Positions 25,171 through 36,104 are shown, counted from the stretch's first letter. The stretch is 64,000 nucleotides of DNA from Spectribacter hydrogenoxidans (GCF_031846275.1 NZ_JAVRIB010000004.1:124001-188000), one strand, 5' to 3'. Translations and numbers: made by a program. Notes: generated by a model not told the origin, from the sequence alone.

Positions 25171-27939
25171 ATGGCGAATGAGGATTTCGACGCGCCCGAC
25201 GACAGCGATCTGCGGGCGCTGGTGCGCGGCTGCGGTGCGCTGCTGGGCGATGTGCTGCGGGCGCATGCGTCGGCGCAGGTGTTCGATCATGTCGAGGAAT
25301 TTCGGCGTGGCTACATCGAGCTACGGGACGGCCGCGACGAGGCCCTGGCCCGGCGCATGGAGGAGCTGGCCACCGAGTTGCCCCCGGCGGTTCTAACCGA
25401 GGTGGTCCGGGCCTTCGCCATCTACTTCAATCTGGCCAACCTGGCCGAGGAAATCCACGCCCACCGGGCCCGCCGGGCGCTGATGGAGCGGGGCGGGGCC
25501 GAGTGGCGGGGCTCGTTTGAGCGCAGCCTGCGCGAGATGCACGACGCCGGCGTCTCCGGCGAGCAGGTCCGCCGTCTGCTCGAGCGGCTGTCGTACACGC
25601 CGGTATTCACCGCCCACCCCACCGAGGCCAAGCCGCGCGTGGTGCTGGAGGCGCTGCGGCGCATGTTCGAGTTGATGAACCGTCTGGCGGACGAGTCCGT
25701 GGGCGAGGTGGCCCGCCAGCGGCTGGAGGACGAGTTGCGGCTCAACATCCAGGTGTTGTGGAAGACCGAGGAACTGCGCCGCGCCCGGCCCACGGTAGAA
25801 GATGAAATCCGCAACGGGCTCTACTATTTCCGCGAATCGCTGTTCACCAGCGTGCCGCGCATCTACCGCAACCTCGAACGGGCGCTGGAGCTGGTCTACG
25901 GTGACGATGCCCCGGCGCCCCCGGTGCTGTTCTTCGGGTCGTGGATCGGCGGCGACCGCGACGGCAATCCCTTCGTCACCGAAAACGAAACCCGTTATGC
26001 CCTGCGCATGGCCGCCCGGGAGATTCTGGCCGAATACCTGCGGCGCACCGAAAAACTGATGCGCGAGCTCAGCCATGCGCAGCGCTGGTGCCAGCCCAGC
26101 CAGGCGCTGCTGGAGAGTCTGGATACCGACGAGCAGGAACTGGCCGCCCATGCCGGGGAACGCCCGGAGCGTTTCGCCACCGAGCCCTACCGCCGCAAGC
26201 TGTTTTTCATGCGCGGCCGGCTACAGGCGATGCACGATCAGCTGCAGACCGAGCTACGGCTGCGGGCTCAGCGTTCCGAGCGGCCGGCGGTGGCCTACGA
26301 GGACGCGGAAGCCTTCATCGACGATATCGAGCTGATCCGCGAATCCCTGATCGGCCACGGTGACGCCGCGGTGGCTGATGCGGGGATCAAGGATCTGTTG
26401 CGCTTGGCTCATACCTTCGGTTTTCATCTCGCGCGGCTGGATCTGCGCGAGGAATCCAGCCGCCACGAGGCCTGCGTGGCCGATGTCCTGGGGGCGCTGG
26501 ACGAGCCGATCGATTACGCCGCGCTGGATGAAGCCGGACGCGAGCGTTGCCTTACCGACTTGATCGAACAACCCCCGCCCTTCCAGGCCGAGCGGGCCGA
26601 GATAAGTGCCGACACCCGACATACGCTGGCCAGCATGAGCGCGATTGCCGATATGCGTGCCAGTCTTGGTGACGGCGCCTTCGGCAGCTACGTCATCTCC
26701 ATGACCCATGCGGTCAGCGATGTGCTGGAAGTGGTGTTCCTGTTGCGGCTGACCGGCGCCTACGATCCGCCCCGGTCCGCGGGATGCTCGGTGCGCATCA
26801 GCCCGCTGTTCGAGACGGTGGAAGACCTGACCCACATCGAACCGGTGCTGGAGGCGTTGCTGGCCAATCCGGCCTATCGGCGCTTTCTCGCCGCGGACCC
26901 CACCCAGGAGGTGATGCTGGGTTACTCGGATTCCTGCAAGGACGGCGGCATTCTGGCCTCCCGCTGGCAGCTGTACCGCGCCCAGCAGCGGGTGGTGGCA
27001 ATCTGCGACGCCGCCGGGGTGGACTCGGTGCTGTTCCACGGCCGAGGTGGCACGGTCGGGCGGGGCGGCGGCCCCACCTACACCGCCATCCGCTCGCAGC
27101 CGCCGGACACGGTGCGCGGGCGCATCCGGTTCACCGAGCAGGGCGAGATGATCTTCGCCAAGTACAGCAACCCGGAAACTGCGGTCAACGAGATCACGCT
27201 GGGCCTGACTGGCGCCATGGCGGCCAGCCTGCCCGGGCGTGAGGATCCACCCGGCTACGACGATCTGATGGCCGATCTGGCCGAGACCGGGGAGCGCCAC
27301 TATCGCGAACTCACCGAACACACCCCCGGCTTCTTCGATTTCTTCTACGACGCCACGCCGATTACCGAGATCGGCGCGCTCAACATCGGGTCGCGCCCCG
27401 GTCACCGGCGGCCGGACGAGCGCAGCAAGTCCTCCATCCGCGCTATTCCCTGGGTGTTTGCCTGGGGGCAGTCCCGCCACACCCTCCCGGGTTGGTTCGG
27501 CGTGGGTACGGCCCTGGCTGCCTATCGCCGTCAGCACGGCGAGGCGCCGTTGCAGCGCATGCTGGAGAGCTGGCCGTTCTTCGGCGCCTTCCTGGATGCC
27601 GTGCAGATGTCGCTGTGCAAAGCCGACATGGACATCGCCGCCGGCTACGCCGGGCTGTGCGAGAACCCGGACATCGGCACCCGCTTCGAACAGACCATCC
27701 GTACCGAGTATGAGCGGACCCGCGACGAAATCCTGATCCTCACCGAGGGCCGGCGGCTACTGGACGACAACCCGGTGCTACAGCGTTCGCTGGCGCGCCG
27801 CCGGCCGTATCTGGATCCGTTGAACCAGATCCAGCGGGTGGCCATCGCCCACCATCGGGGAGATGGCGGGGACGAATGGCTGGACCCGGTGCTGCGCAGC
27901 ATCAACGCGCTGGCGGCGGGCATGCGCAATACCGGTTGA
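25171..27939 (+). CDS. ppc: Phosphoenolpyruvate carboxylase
   Basis: This 922-residue enzyme carboxylates PEP with bicarbonate to oxaloacetate to refill the TCA cycle. The catalytic histidine lies in VFTAHPTEAKPR (about 145-156). LGYSDSCKDGG (about 586-596) and FHGRGGTVGRGGGP (about 625-638) form the active site, and the C-terminal tetrapeptide RNTG contributes to the inhibitor site as in E. coli. The frame is open upstream into the divergent Nudix gene, but the ATG at 25171 matches family length. TGCTATTCT at 25155-25163 resembles an extended -10 only 7 bases before the ATG, which would imply a leaderless or very short-leader transcript. Confidence 0.96.
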   Translation: MANEDFDAPDDSDLRALVRGCGALLGDVLRAHASAQVFDHVEEFRRGYIELRDGRDEALARRMEELATELPPAVLTEVVRAFAIYFNLANLAEEIHAHRARRALMERGGAEWRGSFERSLREMHDAGVSGEQVRRLLERLSYTPVFTAHPTEAKPRVVLEALRRMFELMNRLADESVGEVARQRLEDELRLNIQVLWKTEELRRARPTVEDEIRNGLYYFRESLFTSVPRIYRNLERALELVYGDDAPAPPVLFFGSWIGGDRDGNPFVTENETRYALRMAAREILAEYLRRTEKLMRELSHAQRWCQPSQALLESLDTDEQELAAHAGERPERFATEPYRRKLFFMRGRLQAMHDQLQTELRLRAQRSERPAVAYEDAEAFIDDIELIRESLIGHGDAAVADAGIKDLLRLAHTFGFHLARLDLREESSRHEACVADVLGALDEPIDYAALDEAGRERCLTDLIEQPPPFQAERAEISADTRHTLASMSAIADMRASLGDGAFGSYVISMTHAVSDVLEVVFLLRLTGAYDPPRSAGCSVRISPLFETVEDLTHIEPVLEALLANPAYRRFLAADPTQEVMLGYSDSCKDGGILASRWQLYRAQQRVVAICDAAGVDSVLFHGRGGTVGRGGGPTYTAIRSQPPDTVRGRIRFTEQGEMIFAKYSNPETAVNEITLGLTGAMAASLPGREDPPGYDDLMADLAETGERHYRELTEHTPGFFDFFYDATPITEIGALNIGSRPGHRRPDERSKSSIRAIPWVFAWGQSRHTLPGWFGVGTALAAYRRQHGEAPLQRMLESWPFFGAFLDAVQMSLCKADMDIAAGYAGLCENPDIGTRFEQTIRTEYERTRDEILILTEGRRLLDDNPVLQRSLARRRPYLDPLNQIQRVAIAHHRGDGGDEWLDPVLRSINALAAGMRNTG

Positions 27940-28006
27940 CCGGCAGTCCCGGCGGCCGGCGCTGTGGCATATTGAGGTCGCCATTCACCCGGTTGGGAGA
28001 CTCGTC

Positions 28007-28498
28007 ATGTACATCCGCTGGTTGGCCCTGCTGGCCATCGTTCTGCCCCTGGCCGCGTTCGCGCAGAAGGCGGCGCCGATCATTCAGCCCGATGTCCGCG
28101 CCATTGGCGGCGTGCCTGGTTCCATGCAGCAGTTGTTCGGCACCGAGGCCGTGCGCGGTGCGGTGAACCAGGCCATCGAGGCGAACGGCTATCGCGCCGG
28201 CGGCGGGGTCGATGATGTCCCGGTGAATACCTACGTCCTGCGCGTGCAGTACATCATTCATGCGCAGCCCGGCGCCGATACCCCGCTGGTAGCCGTATCC
28301 GCTTCCACCCAGTTGCTGGAAGGCTCGGACATCGGTGGCGGCAGACTCACGCTTGCGCTCTACGACGGCATTCAGCAGAGCGTGCGTCAGGCACCGGAAC
28401 TGGTCGAGGCCAGTATTGCGGTACGTGAGGCCTTCGATGCCGAGCTCCAGGACCGTATCGGCAAGGCCCTGGCGCATCTCGATCGCCTTCGCCGCTGA
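28007..28498 (+). CDS. Secreted protein of unknown function
   Basis: This 163-residue protein has a signal peptide at 1-19 (ends AAFAQ). A small domain follows with pattern VRGAVNQAIEANGY, VLRVQYIIHAQPG and ALYDGIQQSVRQAP, alternating helices and strands. I do not recognise a family. The ATG at 28007 is preceded by GGGAGA and a TGTGGCATATT patch that could be an extended -10 (27965-27973). It lies between ppc and another unknown gene on the same strand, and is probably an independent periplasmic or envelope protein. Confidence 0.7.
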   Translation: MYIRWLALLAIVLPLAAFAQKAAPIIQPDVRAIGGVPGSMQQLFGTEAVRGAVNQAIEANGYRAGGGVDDVPVNTYVLRVQYIIHAQPGADTPLVAVSASTQLLEGSDIGGGRLTLALYDGIQQSVRQAPELVEASIAVREAFDAELQDRIGKALAHLDRLRR

Positions 28499-28554
28499 TC
28501 TGTTGCGGTGCGGTGTTATCCTTCACGCTATTGATTCAAACGCAGTAACCGACC

Positions 28555-28962
28555 ATGGCCGCCGAACAGGAACTCCCGGAAATCAAGCTCGACGCGGACA
28601 ATCTCTACCGCGAGGAAACCGTTACCGACGGTCGCAGCGGCTCCATCCGCATGATGATCCCGGTCACCGAATCGGGCGAGCGCGATGAGCAGCGATCAGT
28701 GCGTTACGAGGGCTACACCAACCTGATGACGCCGGCCGGCAGCCTGCCGATCCACTTCGAGCTCGACGCCGAGGATCTGTCCCAGGCGCTGGCCCAGTTT
28801 CCCGACGCCGCCAAGCAGTCGATCGAACAGACCATGCAGGAACTCCAGGAAATGCGCCGGCAGCAGTCCGGCTCCGGCCTGTATGTGCCCGGCCAGGAAT
28901 CCGGCGGTATGGGCGGCCCCGGCGGCATGCCCGGTGGTGGCGGGGGCGGCATCCAGTTCTAG
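28555..28962 (+). CDS. Small acidic protein with Gly/Met-rich tail, unknown function
   Basis: This 135-residue cytoplasmic protein (no signal peptide) opens with acidic MAAEQELPEIKLDADNLYRE and has a beta-rich middle (SIRMMIPVTESG, YEGYTNLMTPAGSLPIHFEL). A helix (DLSQALAQFPDAAKQSIEQTMQELQEMRR) follows, and the tail is almost only glycine, methionine and proline (GGMGGPGGMPGGG). The body looks like a compact soluble domain and the tail like a disordered linker. I do not recognise the family. It is followed by inverted repeats and the tRNA-Leu gene on the opposite strand. Confidence 0.7.
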   Translation: MAAEQELPEIKLDADNLYREETVTDGRSGSIRMMIPVTESGERDEQRSVRYEGYTNLMTPAGSLPIHFELDAEDLSQALAQFPDAAKQSIEQTMQELQEMRRQQSGSGLYVPGQESGGMGGPGGMPGGGGGGIQF

Positions 28963-29005
28963 CTGACGTTTGCCAGCGCCGTGTGGTGCCTAGTGTGAGA
29001 CTCGA

Positions 29006-29028
29006 TCGATTTATCAGGAATAAATCGA
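29006..29028. repeat. AT-rich hairpin, 9-bp perfect stem
   Basis: TCGATTTAT (29006-29014) pairs with ATAAATCGA (29020-29028) around CAGGA. An outer GACTCG (28999-29004) / CGAGTC (29040-29045) pair could extend the structure. It lies between the small Gly-tail gene and the end of tRNA-Leu. There is no T-run, so terminator function is doubtful. Confidence 0.6.
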
Positions 29029-29055
29029 CGCGAGCGAAGCGAGTCCGGAGGATGC

Positions 29056-29071
29056 GGCCCGCGGACGGGCC
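29056..29071. repeat. GC-rich hairpin downstream of tRNA-Leu
   Basis: GGCCCG (29056-29061) pairs with CGGGCC (29066-29071) with a four-base loop. On the minus strand it lies 20 bases past the tRNA 3' end and could help 3' processing or termination, but no T-run follows. Confidence 0.4.
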
Positions 29072-29090
29072 GAACAACTCGCACTTAACC

Positions 29091-29177
29091 TGGTGCCCGG
29101 GGCGAGACTCGAACTCGCACTCTGTTGCCAGAATCGGATTTTGAGTCCGACGCGTCTACCAGTTCCGCCACCCGGGC
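29091..29177 (-). tRNA. tRNA-Leu (anticodon CAA), CCA encoded
   Basis: The minus strand reads GCCCGGG...CCCGGGC-A-CCA, a 7-bp acceptor stem with encoded CCA (29091-29093). The D-arm GGCGGAACTGGTAGAC, an anticodon stem of five perfect pairs, the loop CTCAAAA with anticodon CAA at 29141-29143, a long variable arm typical of Leu, and the T-loop GTTCGAGTC are all present. Length is 87 bases. It decodes UUG. It starts 41 bases after the dacB stop on the same strand. Confidence 0.97.
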
Positions 29178-29188
29178 TCGGCGGCAGA

Positions 29189-29194
29189 ATTATA
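29189..29194 (-). promoter_or_regulatory. Candidate -10 of tRNA-Leu
   Basis: A perfect TATAAT on the minus strand lies 12 bases before the mature tRNA 5' end, which fits a start site about 5 bases upstream of the tRNA. The -35 region overlaps the dacB stop and is weak. The tRNA could also be read through from dacB. Confidence 0.55.
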
Positions 29195-29217
29195 ACGGGC
29201 CCGCCGGCCCCTGCGCA

Positions 29218-30705
29218 TTAGTACTCCGCCAGAATCCGCTCCAGATCCTCGCGGATGGCGCCCATGCTGTCCTCGAAGCGGATCTCCGGTTTCGCCTCCG
29301 TGCCATTGATGAGGATGGCAAACGCGCCCCAGCCGCCATCCTTGAGCCGCAGGTAGCCGGCGTAGGCGCGCACGCTGACCGGCTCGGTCAGGGAGCCGGT
29401 CTTGGCCGCCACCCGCATGGCGAAGTCGTTGTTGCCGTTCTTCACCGACCGGGACGGCGTGTACTGGGGTACCGGCAGACTGCCGATCAGCGCCGGGAAC
29501 AGTGCCGGCTGCCGGTACATGTAGGCGAGCAGGGACACCACGTCGGCCGCCGACAGCCGGTTGTCCACGGACAGGCCGCTGCCGGTGGTCAGCGTTAGCG
29601 GCGGGTCGTCGGGAAATGCGCCCAGCCAGGGCTGGGCCTCGGCATTCGCGCGCCGGCCGAGCTCTGCCAGCATGGTGGATGCGGCCGCCAGTCCGGATTG
29701 CGCCGGGCCCGGGCCGTCCGCCTCCGTCGCCAGTCCCAGCGTGAGTACGTCGGCCATGTAGTTGTTGCTGTAAGCCATCATGTCGCGGAGCTGATTGGCC
29801 AGGGTGGGGCTGGTTTCCTCGGCAAGCGTGACCAGGTCCGGGTCGGGCGGCGCGTGATCGACGCGCACCGTGCCAGCGACGTCGATGCCCTGGCCGGCCA
29901 GTACGGCCTTGAGCACCTGACCGGCGTAACGGCTGGGCTCCGACACCGACCGCAGCAGCGAGAAGTGGCCGCCGCCGGCCGGCACCACGCCGGCCAGATG
30001 CAGGGTCTGGAGGTCGCCGTCGGTGGCCCGCCAGGCCCAGTAGGCGGCCCGGGTATCCGGCTCGCCGGTGGCGATGTCACCGCGCAGGGCGAAGCCTTCC
30101 AGTCCCGGTGGCATCAGGGTCAGCCGGGCCGGCTGATCGGGTTCGCGACCGGGAATGATGGTGACTTCGACGTTGCTGAAATTCACGCCGGCGGCGGACA
30201 GCGGGGCGTCGTAACTGTTCTCGCTGACCTGCCGGGCGGCGCAGCGGTCTTCGGTCAGACAGGTAACCGGGCCGAACAGGCTGTCGTTGATCACCAGGTC
30301 GCCGCTTACACGTTCGATGCCGCGTTGGCGCAGTCGGCTGGCCAGCAGCGACAGCCGGCTGTGATCCAGGCCCGGATCGCCGGCGCCGATCAGCATCAGG
30401 TCGCCGGCCAGCTTGCCGTCGCGTACCTTGCCGCCGGAGACCACGCGATTGACGAAGCGGTGATCCGGTCCCCAGCGCGCCAGCGCACCGGCGGCGGCAT
30501 AGAGCTTGCTCACCGAGGCGGGTGTCAGCCGGCTCTTGGGTTCCAGCGACGCCAGTGTCCGTTCGCTGCCCAGGTCGACTACCAATGCGCTGACGCGGGC
30601 CTGATCGCCGGCCAGCGCCTGCAATGCCGGCAACGTCGCTTCATCGGCGGCATGGGCGGCGAGGCTGGTCGCCAGCAGGACGGGGAGTAGGCAGCGCGCC
30701 TGCAT
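29218..30705 (-). CDS. dacB: D-alanyl-D-alanine carboxypeptidase/endopeptidase (PBP4)
   Basis: This 495-residue periplasmic low-molecular-mass class C penicillin-binding protein has a signal peptide at 1-19. The active-site SxxK motif is S64-V-S-K67 (TPASVSKLY), SxN is in AYSNNYMADV, and KTG is in AAKTGSL near the C-terminus. It cleaves D-Ala-D-Ala and peptide cross-links in peptidoglycan. The frame is open far upstream, antisense to tgt, but ATG 30705 gives the signal peptide. It is divergent from tgt across 102 bases, and tRNA-Leu follows on the same strand. Confidence 0.93.
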   Translation of the reverse strand: MQARCLLPVLLATSLAAHAADEATLPALQALAGDQARVSALVVDLGSERTLASLEPKSRLTPASVSKLYAAAGALARWGPDHRFVNRVVSGGKVRDGKLAGDLMLIGAGDPGLDHSRLSLLASRLRQRGIERVSGDLVINDSLFGPVTCLTEDRCAARQVSENSYDAPLSAAGVNFSNVEVTIIPGREPDQPARLTLMPPGLEGFALRGDIATGEPDTRAAYWAWRATDGDLQTLHLAGVVPAGGGHFSLLRSVSEPSRYAGQVLKAVLAGQGIDVAGTVRVDHAPPDPDLVTLAEETSPTLANQLRDMMAYSNNYMADVLTLGLATEADGPGPAQSGLAAASTMLAELGRRANAEAQPWLGAFPDDPPLTLTTGSGLSVDNRLSAADVVSLLAYMYRQPALFPALIGSLPVPQYTPSRSVKNGNNDFAMRVAAKTGSLTEPVSVRAYAGYLRLKDGGWGAFAILINGTEAKPEIRFEDSMGAIREDLERILAEY

Positions 30706-30807
30706 GTCAGGAGCCCTCGGAGTGTGGCGGAGTCGGCCTCGATAGTACCCATGCCGGCCGGGGTCTGCATTCGGCTCGACGACGATTACCGCTACACTTC
30801 GCCCGCG

Positions 30808-31893
30808 ATGAAATTCGAGCTGATCAAGCGCGATGGTCAGGCGCGCCGCGGCCGCCTGACCCTGAGCCACGGCGTGGTGGAAACGCCGGTATTCATGCCG
30901 GTGGGTACCTACGGCACGGTCAAGGGCATGCTGCCGGAGGAATTGCAGACGCTGGGCGCGGACATCATTCTCGGCAATACCTTCCATCTGATGCTGCGGC
31001 CGGGCACCGAAGTGATCGGCGCGCACGGTGGGCTGCACGGCTTCATGGGCTGGGATCGCCCGATCCTGACAGACAGCGGCGGCTTCCAGGTCTGGAGCCT
31101 GGCCGATATCCGGCAGATGGACGAGGACGGCGTAACCTTCCGCTCGCCGCTGGACGGCTCGAAGCGACGACTCACCCCGGAGGATGCGATTGCCGTTCAG
31201 CACGCGCTGAACTCGGACATCGTGATGGTGCTTGACGAATGCACCGACTACCCGGTTGCCGAGGACGCGGCGCGGCGCTCGATGGCGCTGTCCATGCGCT
31301 GGGCGTCGCGCTGCAGGGCGGCGCATGGTGACAATGCCAATGCCCTGTTCGGCATCAACCAGGGCAGCGTGTATCCGGCGCTCAGGCGGGAATCCATGCG
31401 CCAGCTGGTGGATATCGGCTTTGATGGCTATGCCATCGGCGGCGTGTCGGTGGGCGAAACCGACGAGGAACGCGCCGAGGTGCTGGCCGCCACGCTGCCC
31501 GAGGCGCCGGCCGCGGCGCCGCGCTATCTCATGGGCGTGGGCACGCCGGCCAACCTGATCGAAGGGGTGGCTGCCGGGGTGGACATGTTCGATTGCGTGA
31601 TGCCTACCCGCCACGCCCGCAACGGCTATCTGTTCACCTCCGTGGGCACGGTCAAGATCAAGAATGCCGCCCACCGCCACGACACCGGTCCGCTCGACCC
31701 CAACTGTGACTGCTACGTGTGCCGCCGCTACAGTCGGGCCTATCTGCATCATCTCTACCGTTGCGGGGAGATTCTCGCCGCGCGGCTTAACACCTGGCAC
31801 AACCTGGCCTACTACCTGGGGCTGATGCGCCGCATCCGCGAGGCCATCGCCGAGGACCGGTTCGCCGCGCTGGCGCGCGAGTTTCTGCCGTGA
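30808..31893 (+). CDS. tgt: tRNA-guanine transglycosylase (queuine/preQ1)
   Basis: This 361-residue enzyme exchanges guanine 34 for preQ1 in GUN-anticodon tRNAs. It begins MKFELIKRDGQARRGRL as in E. coli. FMPVGTYGTVKGM, LTDSGGFQVWSL (substrate Asp), FDCVMPTRHARNGYLF (nucleophile Asp) and the zinc site CDCYVCRRYSRAYLHH are all present. The frame is open to 30724, but 30808 is the conserved start. TACACT at 30793-30798 could be a -10 only 9 bases before the ATG. The usual upstream queA is missing; yajC-secD-secF follow as usual. Confidence 0.97.
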   Translation: MKFELIKRDGQARRGRLTLSHGVVETPVFMPVGTYGTVKGMLPEELQTLGADIILGNTFHLMLRPGTEVIGAHGGLHGFMGWDRPILTDSGGFQVWSLADIRQMDEDGVTFRSPLDGSKRRLTPEDAIAVQHALNSDIVMVLDECTDYPVAEDAARRSMALSMRWASRCRAAHGDNANALFGINQGSVYPALRRESMRQLVDIGFDGYAIGGVSVGETDEERAEVLAATLPEAPAAAPRYLMGVGTPANLIEGVAAGVDMFDCVMPTRHARNGYLFTSVGTVKIKNAAHRHDTGPLDPNCDCYVCRRYSRAYLHHLYRCGEILAARLNTWHNLAYYLGLMRRIREAIAEDRFAALAREFLP

Positions 31894-31936
31894 TGATGAA
31901 ACCATCGGTGGTTGCCGGCGTCTGACCGGACGGCTG

Positions 31937-31945
31937 TGGCATAAT
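31937..31945 (+). promoter_or_regulatory. Candidate extended -10 for yajC-secD-secF
   Basis: TGG-CATAAT is a TGn extended -10, about 45 bases before the yajC ATG. The -35 is not obvious (a TTGCCG at 31912 is too far at 22 bases). It may be an internal promoter between tgt and yajC. Confidence 0.4.
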
Positions 31946-31990
31946 GCCGCGCTTTCGACGCCGACCCGACTCCATCACCGGACCAGAAAC

Positions 31991-32323
31991 ATGTTGGATT
32001 TTCTGATTTCGCCTGCCTATGCGCAGGGTGCGCAGGCCGCCGGTCCCAGCATCATGCCCACGCTGATCATGGTGGGCCTGTTCTTCGTGTTCATGTACTT
32101 CATGATCATTCGGCCGCAGATGAAACGCCAGAAGGAGCACCGCCAGTTGCTGGAAAGCCTGGAGAAGGGCAACGAGGTGGTCACCCAGGGCGGCATCGCC
32201 GGCAAGGTGCGGGATCTGGGCGAGAATTTCATCGCCATCGAAGTGGCTGACGGCGTCCTGATCAAGGTCCAGAAGCAGTCCGTTTCCAGCGTAGTGCCGA
32301 AGGGTACGCTGGAGACGCTCTGA
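31991..32323 (+). CDS. yajC: Sec translocon accessory protein YajC
   Basis: This 110-residue single-pass inner-membrane protein has a hydrophobic segment at about 20-41 (IMPTLIMVGLFFVFMYFMIIRPQ) followed by QMKRQKEHRQLLESL, then GNEVVTQGGIAGKV and the C-terminal domain ending in VPKGTLE. It is part of the SecDF-YajC subcomplex that assists SecYEG. It is 97 bases downstream of tgt and 87 bases upstream of secD. Confidence 0.95.
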   Translation: MLDFLISPAYAQGAQAAGPSIMPTLIMVGLFFVFMYFMIIRPQMKRQKEHRQLLESLEKGNEVVTQGGIAGKVRDLGENFIAIEVADGVLIKVQKQSVSSVVPKGTLETL

Positions 32324-32410
32324 CGTGATCGACGAGTACGCGACACCTGACTCCGACCTCCTGTTTCCCGCGGTGACGCTGCCAACCGCCGCTGCCGACC
32401 CGCGTCTGCC

Positions 32411-34264
<1,854 letters not shown>

Positions 34265-34266
34265 CC

Positions 34267-35196
34267 ATGCGCCTGATCCGTCCCGATACCCGCATCGATT
34301 TTGTCGGCCTGCGCAAGGTCGCAGTGATCATTTCCCTGGTGGTGCTGGCGATTGCCGTGGGCTCACTGGTTACCCAGCGGCTGGCCCTCGGCGTGGATTT
34401 CACCGGTGGTGTGGTCATCGAGGTGGGCTACCCCGAGGCGGTTGAACTCAACGACGTACGTGCCGCACTTGCCGATGGTGGCTACAACGACGCCGTGGTG
34501 CAGTTCTTCGGCGGCTCACGTGATGTTCTGATCCGCCTGGCCCCGCAGGAGGGGACGGAATCGGCGCAGGTCAGCAGCAATGTGCTCCGCGTACTGGAGC
34601 AGGCGCAGTCCGGCGTCGAGATGCGGCGAATCGAATTCGTCGGCCCGCAGGTGGGCGAAGAGCTTACCAACAAGGGTGGCTTGGCGCTGCTCTACGCCCT
34701 GATCGGCATCCTCATCTACGTGATCTTCCGCTTCCACTGGAAGCTGGCGGTGGGCGCGGTTGCCGCGCTGGCCCATGACGTGGTGGTCACGCTCGGGCTG
34801 TTCTCCCTGCTGCAGATCGAGTTCGATCTCACCGTGATCGCGGCGCTGCTCGCGGTGATCGGCTACTCGCTCAACGACACCATCGTGATTTTCGACCGCA
34901 TTCGCGAGAACTTCCGGCGCATGCGCAAGGCCACCCCGCAGGAGGTGGTCAACGGCTCCATCAACCAGACCCTGGCCCGCACCCTGATGACGGGCCTGAC
35001 CACGCTGCTGGTGCTGCTGGCGCTGCTGTTCATCGGCGGTGAAGCGCTCGAGGGCTTCTCCATCGCACTGATTGCCGGCGTTGTCGTGGGGACGTACTCC
35101 TCGATCTACGTCGCCAGCTCGCTTGCGCTGTGGCTCTATCTGGACAAGGAAGACCTGTTCCCGCCCAAGGAAGAGACTGCCGAAGAGCACATGTAG
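34267..35196 (+). CDS. secF: Protein translocase subunit SecF
   Basis: This 309-residue partner of SecD has TM1 at about 18-38, the periplasmic segment LGVDFTGGVVIEVGYP, and the C-terminal helix bundle with ALLAVIGYSLNDTIVIFDRIREN (about 195-217), the conserved SecF membrane motif. It forms the SecDF-YajC complex with the two upstream genes. It is convergent with suhB, with a 22-base gap that contains no clear terminator. Confidence 0.97.
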   Translation: MRLIRPDTRIDFVGLRKVAVIISLVVLAIAVGSLVTQRLALGVDFTGGVVIEVGYPEAVELNDVRAALADGGYNDAVVQFFGGSRDVLIRLAPQEGTESAQVSSNVLRVLEQAQSGVEMRRIEFVGPQVGEELTNKGGLALLYALIGILIYVIFRFHWKLAVGAVAALAHDVVVTLGLFSLLQIEFDLTVIAALLAVIGYSLNDTIVIFDRIRENFRRMRKATPQEVVNGSINQTLARTLMTGLTTLLVLLALLFIGGEALEGFSIALIAGVVVGTYSSIYVASSLALWLYLDKEDLFPPKEETAEEHM

Positions 35197-35218
35197 CACC
35201 GGTTCCGCCGGCTGCGGC

Positions 35219-36007
35219 TTATTTGAGCGCGTGCTCTATGGTTGCGCGCAGCATCGGCTGCAGCTTGGGGGCGCCGCTGACCACGTCGCCGGTTTCCAGG
35301 GGATCGCCGTCACCCAGGCTGGTGGCCATGCCGCCGGCCTCGATCACCAGAATCACCCCCGCTGCCATGTCCCATGGCTGGAGGCCGAACTCCCAGAAGC
35401 CGTCCAGACGGCCGGCCGCCACCCAGGCGAGGTCCAGTGCTGCGGAACCACCTCGCCGGATGTCGCCGCACTTGTTCAGCAGCGACTCGAAGGCCGGAAA
35501 GTACTTCGCCATGCCTGTCTGACGGTGGTAGGCAAAGCCGGTGGCCAGCAGTGCCGGCCCCAGCTGATGGCACTGGCTGACGCGGATGCGCCGGCCGTCG
35601 AGCATGGCGCCACGACCACGGCTGGCCACGAACAGCTCGTCCTTGTAAGGATCGAAGATCACCCCGTGGGCCAGCTGCCCGCCCACCCGGCAGGCGATGG
35701 ACACGGCAAAGTGGGGAATACCGTGAATGAAGTTGGTGGTGCCGTCGATGGGATCGATGATCCACTCCACATCCGCCTGGCGGCGCGCCGGACTGTGGCC
35801 GGATTCCTCGGCCAGGATGGCGTGATCCGGGTAGGCGCGGCGGATGGTATCGATGATCGCCACTTCGGCCTGGTGATCGACCTCGGTGACGAAGTCGTTG
35901 CGTCCCTTTTCCCGCACGTCGAAGCCGCGCCCCTGGCGCAGATGGCGCATGCAGATATTGCCGGCGGCACGCGCCGCCGACACGGCGATATTCGCCAGTG
36001 GGTCCAT
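35219..36007 (-). CDS. suhB: Inositol-1-monophosphatase family protein SuhB
   Basis: This 262-residue Mg-dependent phosphatase has motif A AEESG (about 66-70), motif B WIIDPIDGTTNFIHGIPHFA (about 80-99) and the C-terminal motif QPWDMAAGVILVIEAGG (about 210-226). E. coli SuhB also joins rRNA antitermination complexes. The start ATG 36007 gives MDPLANIAVSAARAAG, the normal N-terminus. The gene is divergent from trmJ, as is common. Confidence 0.93.
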   Translation of the reverse strand: MDPLANIAVSAARAAGNICMRHLRQGRGFDVREKGRNDFVTEVDHQAEVAIIDTIRRAYPDHAILAEESGHSPARRQADVEWIIDPIDGTTNFIHGIPHFAVSIACRVGGQLAHGVIFDPYKDELFVASRGRGAMLDGRRIRVSQCHQLGPALLATGFAYHRQTGMAKYFPAFESLLNKCGDIRRGGSAALDLAWVAAGRLDGFWEFGLQPWDMAAGVILVIEAGGMATSLGDGDPLETGDVVSGAPKLQPMLRATIEHALK

Positions 36008-36104
36008 AGGGTCGCAAGCAAGGGTGGAAGGACCACTAGAATAGCAAATCCAGCGGCAGACACGCCGTGAAACGGCCATCGCGCGGGCTTCCGGGGGAAT
36101 GAGC

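Noticed and set aside
29218..31905. Extension of dacB upstream to a 895-codon frame antisense to tgt
   Set aside because: The signal peptide starts at 30705, and the extension lies opposite the conserved tgt gene.
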